A stretch of 11,942 nt of DNA from the NCBI GenBank assembly GCA_002418725.1, contig DIER01000036.1, positions 1 to 11,942 of the forward strand, in the 5' to 3' direction. The stretch is from Acholeplasmataceae bacterium UBA5769 (GTDB taxonomy: Bacteria; Bacillota_I; Bacilli_A; Acholeplasmatales; Acholeplasmataceae). The first letter of the stretch is position 1; each line of letters opens with the position of its first letter. This document shows, one piece after another, positions 5,825-11,942 of the stretch. Under the pieces are notes generated by a model. The model did not search any database. It was not told the origin of the DNA and saw nothing but the letters and a program-made list of their open reading frames with translations. Both the position numbers and the translations under genes were made by a program.

Positions 5825-6411
5825 TGGATATCCAGGGAGTCACTACCATCTGTGCATCGAAATATTTTGATGCAGAACAGATGAAAAAACTCTATCAAAA
5901 AGGCGTTTTGCATGTAGGAGAAAACCGTGTTCAAGACATGCTTAGAAAAATGGATGAACTTAAAGATTTACCACTCACATGGCACTTTATTGGACACTTG
6001 CAGACGAACAAAGTCAAAGAGATGATCAATCGAATTGATTATTTGCATACGCTTGACAGAATCTCTTTAGCAGAGACGATTCAAAAGTATGCTACAAGGG
6101 TTGTTCCCTGCTTCATTCAAGTGAATTTAACAGACGAATCACAGAAAAGTGGTCTGTTACCTGAAAATTTAGACCAATTTCTTTTAGAAATTAAAAAATA
6201 TGATAAAATAGAGATAATCGGTTTCATGACCATGGGTAAGGATGAAGACGTTGAAAAAACAGATGAAGCCTTTAAGGTTTTAGATGAACTTGCAACGAAA
6301 TATCAGCTTCCCTACCGCTCCATGGGCATGTCAAACGATTATGAGATTGCCTTAAAACATCACACGACACACTTACGCATTGGACGCAAGTTCAAGGATT
6401 TGTTAGATTAG
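5824..6411 (+). CDS. yggS: PLP homeostasis protein YggS/YlmE (COG0325), short N-terminus
   Basis: This family binds pyridoxal phosphate and helps control vitamin B6 and amino-acid pools; it has no firmly known enzyme activity. Motifs seen are CASK (PLP lysine K13), HVGENRVQDM, WHFIGHLQTNK, IQVNLTDESQKSGL, GFMTMG, SMGMSNDYEIAL (from 166) and HLRIGRK, all core positions of the fold. The protein has 195 residues against a usual 220-230, because about 20-25 residues before the PLP lysine, normally the first helix, are absent. The reading frame cannot extend upstream: a TAA in frame lies at 5815-5817. The ATG shares one base with the ychF stop (TAATG) and I see no Shine-Dalgarno, so translation is probably coupled to ychF. 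In Firmicutes this gene (ylmE) sits next to sepF, as here. Confidence 0.9.
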   Translation: MDIQGVTTICASKYFDAEQMKKLYQKGVLHVGENRVQDMLRKMDELKDLPLTWHFIGHLQTNKVKEMINRIDYLHTLDRISLAETIQKYATRVVPCFIQVNLTDESQKSGLLPENLDQFLLEIKKYDKIEIIGFMTMGKDEDVEKTDEAFKVLDELATKYQLPYRSMGMSNDYEIALKHHTTHLRIGRKFKDLLD

Positions 6412-6419
6412 GAGGGACT

Positions 6420-6758
6420 ATGGGACTATTTTCGGTAAACAAAAAGAAAAAGGACAAAGTGATTGAAGAGAAAGTTGTCCAAAAGTCTGAACTCATCGTT
6501 TTTGAGAAATTGAACTCAGATGATGATCGCTATTTAACAAGTCTTGCTGATATGCTTTTAAAAGGGCAACCGCTTATTTTAAGTTTTGAACCACTCGATA
6601 TTGATCAAGCAAACAAAGCCATCGCATTTTTCTCAGGAGTCGTTTATGCGGTTGCTGGTGAAATTGTGAATGTCAAAGAAAAAGTATTCATGTTTGCAAC
6701 CAAAGATGTCTATGACGATGGTTCAATGGATGATTTCTTAAAGGAAATCGTTGAATAA
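6420..6758 (+). CDS. sepF: Cell division protein SepF
   Basis: SepF binds the FtsZ tail, forms rings or arcs, and anchors FtsZ filaments to the membrane; it can replace FtsA. The core domain is recognisable at about residues 26-112: ADMLLKGQPLILSFEPLD, then IDQANKAIAFFSGVVYAVAG, then EIVNVKEKVFMFATKDV, matching the family's dimer-forming alpha/beta fold. The N-terminus MGLFSVNKKKKDKV is short, with a small hydrophobic start followed by lysines, plausibly the membrane-contact segment. At 112 residues it is shorter than Bacillus SepF (about 150), having lost most of the acidic linker. AGGAGGG (6410-6416) overlaps the yggS stop and lies only three bases from the ATG, a tight spacing. Neighbours ylmE/yggS upstream and ileS downstream match the Firmicute order, which strengthens the call. 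Confidence 0.88.
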   Translation: MGLFSVNKKKKDKVIEEKVVQKSELIVFEKLNSDDDRYLTSLADMLLKGQPLILSFEPLDIDQANKAIAFFSGVVYAVAGEIVNVKEKVFMFATKDVYDDGSMDDFLKEIVE

Positions 6759-6765
6759 ATACAAT
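6738..6765 (+). promoter_or_regulatory. Putative promoter of the T-box-ileS unit
   Basis: TACAAT (6760-6765) is a five-of-six -10 box just after the sepF stop. TTAAAG (6738-6743) is a weak -35 with a 16-base spacer. The predicted start near 6772 coincides with the 5' edge of T-box Stem I, which supports it. Confidence 0.45.
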
Positions 6766-6766
6766 T

Positions 6767-6960
6767 AAAGCTTGCGAAGAGAAGGACACGCAAACTGTTG
6801 ATGCATCAAGCGAACTGGGGACGGTGGAAGCCCAGCTGCCTCTCGATAGGGAGTATCACCTTTGAGCAATCATGAATGAAGTGCCAGAGATTTTTTTCTG
6901 GAACTAAGGTGGTACCGCGGAAAACATTTTCGTCCTTAGCAATAAGGACTTTTATTTTTA
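6767..6960 (+). promoter_or_regulatory. T-box leader, isoleucine specifier
   Basis: T-box leaders bind a cognate tRNA and let transcription continue when it is uncharged. The canonical T-box sequence AAGGTGGTACCGCG is exact at 6906-6919. Stem I carries the conserved distal features AGCGA and GGGGACGGTGGAAGCCCAG. The specifier loop reads GAGTATCACC, giving ATC (6855-6857), an isoleucine codon that agrees with the ileS gene downstream. CTAAGG (6904-6909) pairs with CCTTAG (6934-6939) in the antiterminator, competing with the terminator hairpin. The 5' boundary is approximate. Confidence 0.95.
6932..6960 (+). terminator. T-box regulated terminator
   Basis: GTCCTTA (6932-6938) pairs with TAAGGAC (6943-6949) around a GCAA tetraloop of the stable GNRA type, followed by TTTTATTTTTA. 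Its 5' arm is the strand used by the antiterminator, so the two folds are mutually exclusive. Confidence 0.92.
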
Positions 6961-6978
6961 TAAAGGAGTGACATAAAA

Positions 6979-9678
6979 ATGGACTACAAAGACACGTTGT
7001 TAATGCCTAAAACCGATTTTCAAATGAGAGGTAATTTAGGTATGAGAGAGCCTGAATTCCAAAAGCGTTGGGAAGATTTAGGTCTCTATGAAAAAGTATT
7101 AAAGAAAAATAAGGACCAAAAACCTTTTATTCTACATGATGGACCTCCCTATGCCAATGGGGATATTCATATTGGGCACGCTTTAAATAAAATCTTAAAA
7201 GATTTTGTTTTGCGTTATCAAACGATGAAAGGGCGTTATACACCCTACATTCCTGGATGGGATACCCATGGGTTACCCATTGAAACGGCATTAACTAAAA
7301 AAGGTGTCAACCGTAAGGAAATCTCACTGGTTGAATATCGCAAGTTATGCAGAAAATATGCAGAAGAGCAAGTTGCAAAACAAAAAGATCAATTCAAACG
7401 TTTAGGGATTTTAGGTGAGTGGGATAACCCTTATATCACCTATACACACGATTTTGAAGCTGAACAGATTAAAGTGTTTGCGAAAATGGTGGAACGTGGT
7501 TTGATCTATAAAGGACTTAAGCCAGTTTACTGGTCACCTTCTTCAGAGTCTGCGCTTGCAGAAGCTGAGATTGAATATCAAGATAAACAATCAACTTCTG
7601 TCTATGTCGCGTTTCCTTCTTTAGAAAAAGAAGGTTTATTAAAGGATGCTTCGTTTGTTATTTGGACAACAACGCCATGGACGCTTCCTGCCAATTTAGC
7701 TATTTCCGTTCATCCACGTTTTAATTATGTGGTTGTTTTGGTTGGTGAAAAGAAATATGTGGTTGCTGAAACCCTTCTTGCAAGCATTCAAAAGATCTTA
7801 AAGTGGGATCATGTGAAAACGTTAGGTACGTTTAAAGGTCAAGCATTAGAACATAAGACATATCAACATCCCTTATATGACCGTGTGTCACCCATCATCG
7901 TTGGTGAACATGTCACCGATACTGATGGTACGGGTTTAGTGCATACTGCACCAGGACACGGTGAAGATGATTACCGTATCGGTAGATCCTATAGCCTTGA
8001 TATTTTGTGTCCAGTCGATGACCGTGGTTACATGATGGAAGAAGCAGGACGTTTTCAAGGTTTATATTATGAAGTTGCTAATGAAGAAATCGTTAAGGCG
8101 TTAGAAGAAGCCAACGTTTTACTTTATAAAGAAAAATTTACCCATTCTTATCCTCATGACTGGCGTACGAAAAAACCCGTCATTTTTAGAGCGACACCAC
8201 AATGGTTCGCATCCATCGAACAATTAAAACAAGAGCTTCTTGATGAAGTGAAAAAGATCGATTGGATTCCTGTTTGGGGTGAAGTTCGTATCGCAAACAT
8301 GATCAGTGGTCGTGAAGATTGGTGTATTTCTCGCCAACGTGCGTGGGGTGTCCCCATCCCTGTTTTCTATGCAGAAAATGGTGATGCTATTCTTAATCAA
8401 GACGTGTTAAATCATGTAGCAGAACTGTTTAGAACACATGGTTCAGACATTTGGTATGAAAGAGATGCCAAAGATTTACTACCTGAAGGTTATACACATA
8501 TAGGATCACCCAATGGCATCTTTAGAAAAGAAACAGACATCATGGATGTATGGTTTGATTCAGGAACCTCACATTCTGTTTTAGGTTCAAGAGGACTTCC
8601 TTATCCTGCTGATCTATACCTAGAAGGTTCTGATCAGTATCGCGGTTGGTTTAACTCAAGTTTAATCACTGGGGTCGCTGCGTTTAGAGAATCTCCTTAT
8701 AAAAAAGTGGTTTCACACGGATTCGTTTTAGATGGTCAAGGTCGCAAGATGAGTAAATCCTTAGGAAATACCGTCGATCCTTTGGTTGTTATGAAACAAC
8801 AAGGAGCAGATATCCTACGTTTATGGGTAGCGACCGTGGATTATCAATCGGATGTCCGTATCTCCAATGACATGATGACACAAATTGCTGAAGGCTACCG
8901 AAAGATTAGAAACACACTACGCTTTATGTTAGGTAATCTCGATGGTTTTGATCCAAAGAAGGATTATATTGTCTATGCCATGCGCGGAAAACTTAATCGT
9001 GTCATGACATTAAAATACTTAAATATCGTTAATGAAGTTTTAGATGCCTATGAAACGTATGCATTTGATAAGGTTTATCGTACGGTTGTACCTTTCATGA
9101 CCAATGAATTATCAGCATTCTATTTAGATTTCACAAAAGATATCATGTACATTGAAAAAGAAGATGGCCATGAACGTCGCAGTGTTCAGTCAACGATCTA
9201 TGACATGACTTTGGGTTTATTAAAACTATTAACCCCGATCATCCCTCACACCACTTCTGAGGCTTATCAGCTGTTACCTTTCTCACATGAGGAAGACGTC
9301 TATTTAGAAAACATGCCTGAACGCACTGATGAAAAAGATGATGCACTCATGCAAGCGTTTGAAACGTTCATGGAAGTCAGAGAAGTTGTACTTAAAAAAT
9401 TAGAAGAAGCAAGAGAACAAAAGATTATTGGAAAATCACTTGCTGCAAAAGTTGATTTAGTCGTCACAGAAAAAGCAAAACAAGCGATGGATGCTTTAGA
9501 GATGAAAGTCCATCAAGCATTGATTGTTTCTAAAGTCCACATAACGATAGGTAAGGACATCAGTGCAACCGTTTCTCCTGCAGAAGGTATCACGTGTGAT
9601 CGTTGTTGGAATGTGGTTGATCACGTCCATGAAAACGGTCTTTGTGATCGTTGTGATCACGTTTTAGGAGGGAAATAA
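6979..9678 (+). CDS. ileS: Isoleucyl-tRNA synthetase
   Basis: IleRS is the class I synthetase that attaches isoleucine to tRNA-Ile and edits valine. The protein has 899 residues, within the bacterial range. It shows PPYANGDIHIGH with the HIGH box at 64-67, WDTHGLPIE, the CP1 editing region (FVIWTTTPWTLPANLAIS, then GTGLVHTAPGHGEDD), WCISRQRAWGVPIPVF, DVWFDSG, GSDQYRGWFNSSL, and GQGRKMSKSLGN with KMSKS at 590-594. The C-terminus keeps a zinc knuckle, C873-x2-C876 and C889-x2-C892, as in type 1 bacterial enzymes. ATG 6979 is preceded by AAAGGAG (6962-6968). The T-box upstream controls it through tRNA-Ile charging. Its stop overlaps the surE start by one base (TAATG). Nothing is missing or frameshifted. 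Confidence 0.98.
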   Translation: MDYKDTLLMPKTDFQMRGNLGMREPEFQKRWEDLGLYEKVLKKNKDQKPFILHDGPPYANGDIHIGHALNKILKDFVLRYQTMKGRYTPYIPGWDTHGLPIETALTKKGVNRKEISLVEYRKLCRKYAEEQVAKQKDQFKRLGILGEWDNPYITYTHDFEAEQIKVFAKMVERGLIYKGLKPVYWSPSSESALAEAEIEYQDKQSTSVYVAFPSLEKEGLLKDASFVIWTTTPWTLPANLAISVHPRFNYVVVLVGEKKYVVAETLLASIQKILKWDHVKTLGTFKGQALEHKTYQHPLYDRVSPIIVGEHVTDTDGTGLVHTAPGHGEDDYRIGRSYSLDILCPVDDRGYMMEEAGRFQGLYYEVANEEIVKALEEANVLLYKEKFTHSYPHDWRTKKPVIFRATPQWFASIEQLKQELLDEVKKIDWIPVWGEVRIANMISGREDWCISRQRAWGVPIPVFYAENGDAILNQDVLNHVAELFRTHGSDIWYERDAKDLLPEGYTHIGSPNGIFRKETDIMDVWFDSGTSHSVLGSRGLPYPADLYLEGSDQYRGWFNSSLITGVAAFRESPYKKVVSHGFVLDGQGRKMSKSLGNTVDPLVVMKQQGADILRLWVATVDYQSDVRISNDMMTQIAEGYRKIRNTLRFMLGNLDGFDPKKDYIVYAMRGKLNRVMTLKYLNIVNEVLDAYETYAFDKVYRTVVPFMTNELSAFYLDFTKDIMYIEKEDGHERRSVQSTIYDMTLGLLKLLTPIIPHTTSEAYQLLPFSHEEDVYLENMPERTDEKDDALMQAFETFMEVREVVLKKLEEAREQKIIGKSLAAKVDLVVTEKAKQAMDALEMKVHQALIVSKVHITIGKDISATVSPAEGITCDRCWNVVDHVHENGLCDRCDHVLGGK

Positions 9679-10415
9679 TGAACATTTTAGTTGTCAATGA
9701 TGATGGTTATCAAGCAGAAGGTTTAGGTATTCTTGTCAGAGCTTTGGCACCGTTTGGAAATGTTTATGTTTCAGCACCTAAAGATCACCAAAGTGCGAAA
9801 AGTCATGCGATTACCATTCGTAGTCGTATTGAAACCTTTATGACAGAACCACTTTTTGGTTCCACAGCAACACTCGTGGTTGATGGAACACCAGCAGATG
9901 CTACACGTTTAGGGTTAAAGGTTTTTAATGTGGATTTTGATTTGGTTGTCTCAGGCATTAATTATGGACAAAATATTGCAAAAGATATTTTATATTCAGG
10001 AACGGTAGCTGCAGCGATGGAAGCTAAGATTTTAGGTGTGGATGCCATTGCGATTTCTGCGCATAACACCAAAGTACCTTATCTCTACGATGAAACCATC
10101 AAACTGATGGATGAAATTATTGAAGCGAAGCTATATGAAGGACCAGGTATTTTAAACATTAACTTTCCTAAGGAAACATTCGCTCGTCCAAAAGGCGTGA
10201 AAATGACTCGGATGGGACATCGTTTGCAACATGCAGAATTTGTGAAAAGCGAACGTCCTGATGTGTACCATATCAAGAGTTCCATTATTCATTACCAAGA
10301 GTTAGAAGATACCGATGTGCAAGCGTTTGATGAAGGGTATATCTCGATTACACCGCTTGCCATTTCACGAACCGATGAGAAATGGTTGAAGGAAATCGTT
10401 AAAGAACAAGAATGA
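9678..10415 (+). CDS. surE: 5'-nucleotidase SurE
   Basis: SurE is a metal-dependent phosphatase acting on nucleoside 5'- and 3'-monophosphates and, in some species, short polyphosphate; it is linked to stationary-phase survival in E. coli. The protein has 245 residues, the usual length. All four metal ligands are visible: D8 and D9 in LVVNDDGYQAEG, S39 in APKDHQSAKSHAIT, and N95 in VSGINYGQN. The next segment, ILYSGTVAAAMEAKILGVDAIAIS, is also family-typical, though its start is given here only as a marker. After S39 an Ala replaces the usual Gly, a mild change. AGGAGGG (9666-9672) lies inside the end of ileS, five bases before the ATG. Overlap with ileS implies one transcript under T-box control. 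The TGA stop supports the standard genetic code. Confidence 0.95.
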   Translation: MNILVVNDDGYQAEGLGILVRALAPFGNVYVSAPKDHQSAKSHAITIRSRIETFMTEPLFGSTATLVVDGTPADATRLGLKVFNVDFDLVVSGINYGQNIAKDILYSGTVAAAMEAKILGVDAIAISAHNTKVPYLYDETIKLMDEIIEAKLYEGPGILNINFPKETFARPKGVKMTRMGHRLQHAEFVKSERPDVYHIKSSIIHYQELEDTDVQAFDEGYISITPLAISRTDEKWLKEIVKEQE

Positions 10416-10449
10416 TTGTGATAAACTAAAAGCAAGGTGGGGTGATGTT

Positions 10450-11304
10450 ATGGCATTATTTAATATACATTTTTTCAAAGAAAAATCACGAAAGATTGAT
10501 TTAGAACAGTTGATTGCCTTTTTTGAATCTATCGAAGGTGTTCATGTGGAAATGGATGAAAAGTCTGTGCGTCTTTACTATACACATCCAAGGCTTCAGC
10601 ATGAGTCGCTTTTTATCATCACGCCAAAATCACAGGTACCGGATATTTACAGGTTATCCCCTAAATTTTTGGACCTTAATTTCCATTTGGAAATGCCGAT
10701 TTTGACGCCTGATTACATCGCGAGACATCTGTTTGAACTTGTTAAAAAAGTTTGTGACCGCTTTGATTTTCATGTCTATAATGAAATGTTTGAAGACGTG
10801 CTACCCTTTAAAATGGATGTCGTCTTGAAAGTTTTTGATATGGTCAAGCGAGCATACATCACAAAAAACCCCATTTTGCTATCGGATTATCATGTTTTAG
10901 GTAAAGATAAATTAGCGAATATACTACGTTATTTGGATGACTTAGGTGAACTCCAAACTTATTATAAAGAACTTGAGACCTATGTGCCTAAATATCATTT
11001 TTTGTCCACTGAGAAAAAAGAACTTGTGGTTGGTATCGAGTGGAAAGAACATACATTAACCGTTTTTCCCCCGCATTTAGACTATGTCTTTTATCGGTTA
11101 CCCAATGAGATTAAAGTGATTTCTTATGAAGAGTTATTTCCACTCATTGAAAAATACACCATGGATGTGCCAGGCTTCATTAAGGGAACAAAGGTGATTC
11201 CTAAGAAATTATCACCCAAAGTATTTAGAATCATGAAGAAAACAAAATTTATGAAGGTTAGTCATACATTCCAAAAGGAAACGGTTAAGAAACTGATTGA
11301 CTAA
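10450..11304 (+). CDS. Conserved-looking hypothetical protein, cytosolic, 284 residues
   Basis: I do not recognise this family. The protein has no signal peptide or membrane helix and is rich in Lys, Phe, Leu and Asp/Glu, so it is probably soluble. The N-terminal 75 residues look like an alpha/beta unit (IDLEQLIAFFESIEGV, then VHVEMDEKSVRLYY, then SLFIITPK). A helical middle follows (about 85-185, with YIARHLFELVKKVCDRFDFHVY). A more beta-rich stretch (about 190-240, ELVVGIEWKEHTLTVFPP) and a lysine-rich tail (from about 255, KGTKVIPKKLSPKVFRIMKK) end it. The tail could bind nucleic acid or a membrane surface, but that is only suggestion. The ribosome site GGGGTGAT (10439-10446) precedes ATG 10450 closely. 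The gene starts 34 bases after surE with no terminator between, and 12 bases before the membrane protein gene. Codon use resembles its neighbours, so transfer is not indicated. Confidence 0.85.
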   Translation: MALFNIHFFKEKSRKIDLEQLIAFFESIEGVHVEMDEKSVRLYYTHPRLQHESLFIITPKSQVPDIYRLSPKFLDLNFHLEMPILTPDYIARHLFELVKKVCDRFDFHVYNEMFEDVLPFKMDVVLKVFDMVKRAYITKNPILLSDYHVLGKDKLANILRYLDDLGELQTYYKELETYVPKYHFLSTEKKELVVGIEWKEHTLTVFPPHLDYVFYRLPNEIKVISYEELFPLIEKYTMDVPGFIKGTKVIPKKLSPKVFRIMKKTKFMKVSHTFQKETVKKLID

Positions 11305-11316
11305 GAAGGAGTTCTC

Positions 11317-11937
11317 TTGGCGAAGAAAATAATCACCCAGATGTTAGGCTTTTTCATTGTTGCCCTTGGCATTGTCGGTATCGTCTATGCCAGATTAGGT
11401 GCAGCACCGATTGATGCGTTTAACTATTTTGTTTATACGATCACCCCTTTGTCTTTAGGCACATTAACCGTGATGTCTGGTGTTTTAGTGGCAGTGATCT
11501 GTTTCATCATTGACCGTAAATGGTCAATTTTGATTTCCGTTGGTTTTTTGTTTACCGTTGGTATTTTCGTGGATGCGTGGAAATGGGTCTTTGATTTACT
11601 TCCCGCTGTTCTTTTCATGGAATTATATTACCGAATACCTTTAGCACTGATAAGTCTTTTTTTCATCACCTTTGGGGTTGCACTTACCATCTCAACCGGG
11701 TTAACGATGGCACCCTATGAACAGCTCATGTTAATCATTAACCGCAAGGTGCATCACTTGGGTTTATCAAAAATGATGATTGAAGGCACCTTCTTGGTGA
11801 TGGCAATTATCTTAGGCATTTACACAAGACAATTACGGGATCAAGTGTTCGTGATGACAGTCATCATCACCCTTGTCAATGGCCCTTTAAGTCATTATTT
11901 CTATACATTAATTAAAAAAAGAAAGCCAACTATTTAA
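11317..11937 (+). CDS. YczE/YyaS/YitT-like integral membrane protein
   Basis: The 206-residue protein is almost entirely hydrophobic, with about five to six membrane helices (roughly residues 7-27, 45-65, 70-92, 105-127, 150-170 and 172-196) and a basic C-terminus (LIKKRKPTI). It resembles the YczE/YyaS/YitT group of membrane proteins by ARLGAAPIDAFNYF after the first helix, the second similar STGLTMAPYEQL segment, and TLVNGPLSHYF near the end. The two LGAAP/LTMAP segments suggest an internal duplication, typical of transporters, but substrate and role are unknown. The start is TTG (11317-11319), five bases after AAGGAG; an in-frame ATG at 11341 is possible but lacks a ribosome site and would trim the first helix. 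It is probably the last gene of the ileS unit in the window. Confidence 0.72.
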   Translation: MAKKIITQMLGFFIVALGIVGIVYARLGAAPIDAFNYFVYTITPLSLGTLTVMSGVLVAVICFIIDRKWSILISVGFLFTVGIFVDAWKWVFDLLPAVLFMELYYRIPLALISLFFITFGVALTISTGLTMAPYEQLMLIINRKVHHLGLSKMMIEGTFLVMAIILGIYTRQLRDQVFVMTVIITLVNGPLSHYFYTLIKKRKPTI

Positions 11938-11942
11938 AATAA

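Noticed and set aside
8154..8357. Minus-strand open frame inside ileS.
   Set aside because: It is a shadow of the conserved IleRS region and has no independent signal.
10413..10424. TGA TTG TGA TAA at the end of surE as evidence for TGA coding Trp.
   Set aside because: SurE is already full length at the first TGA and tryptophans in the window are TGG, so TGA acts as a stop.

Overview
The window looks like chromosomal core sequence from a wall-less or reduced low-GC Firmicute relative, most probably Acholeplasma/Izemoplasma-like (Mollicutes with the standard genetic code). The reasons are AT-rich codon use, strong AGGAGG-type ribosome sites, some TTG starts, and a division cluster reduced to ftsZ, ylmE/yggS and sepF with no peptidoglycan genes between them. 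Every tryptophan I checked is TGG and surE ends in TGA, so the Mycoplasma TGA=Trp code is unlikely. The genus assignment is inference; other low-GC Firmicutes remain possible. I see no tRNA/rRNA genes, insertion sequences, CRISPR or phage genes.

Region 1 (1-1771): a possible 3' end of an upstream gene and a bidirectional terminator, then a minus-strand XRE regulator with a four-helix membrane tail. A divergent plus-strand DegV/FakB-type fatty-acid-binding protein follows. The 184-base gap between them carries five copies of the pentamer CTACT/AGTAG, a candidate operator cluster. The regulator's -10 box lies so close to its ATG that the mRNA is probably leaderless.

Region 2 (1763-3483): a divergent queuosine-salvage pair. 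queT (minus) encodes the membrane substrate-binding component of a queuosine-precursor importer. It has a candidate preQ1-I riboswitch over its ribosome site, but an in-frame TAA cuts off the last quarter of the protein, whose coding sequence continues intact after the stop. tgt (plus) encodes tRNA-guanine transglycosylase, which inserts preQ1 into tRNA. Its catalytic motifs are kept, but all four zinc ligands expected for the family (three Cys, one His) are replaced. The two promoters overlap head to head.

Region 3 (3487-6758): the division block, ftsZ, then ychF (ribosome-associated ATPase), yggS/ylmE (PLP homeostasis) and sepF (FtsZ membrane tether). A short intrinsic terminator overlaps the ftsZ stop codon and sits just ahead of ychF. 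ychF-yggS-sepF are tightly packed and probably cotranscribed.

Region 4 (6760-11942): a textbook T-box leader with an isoleucine ATC specifier, then ileS, surE, an unrecognised cytosolic protein and a YczE/YitT-like membrane protein. All are on the plus strand with gaps of at most 34 bases and no terminator seen, so uncharged tRNA-Ile may control all four. The ylmE-sepF-ileS order echoes the Firmicute arrangement ylmE-sepF-ylmG-ylmH-divIVA-ileS with the middle genes missing.

The most unusual content is the queuosine pair: a broken or read-through transporter gene beside a transglycosylase without its zinc site. No wholly new multi-gene system is evident.
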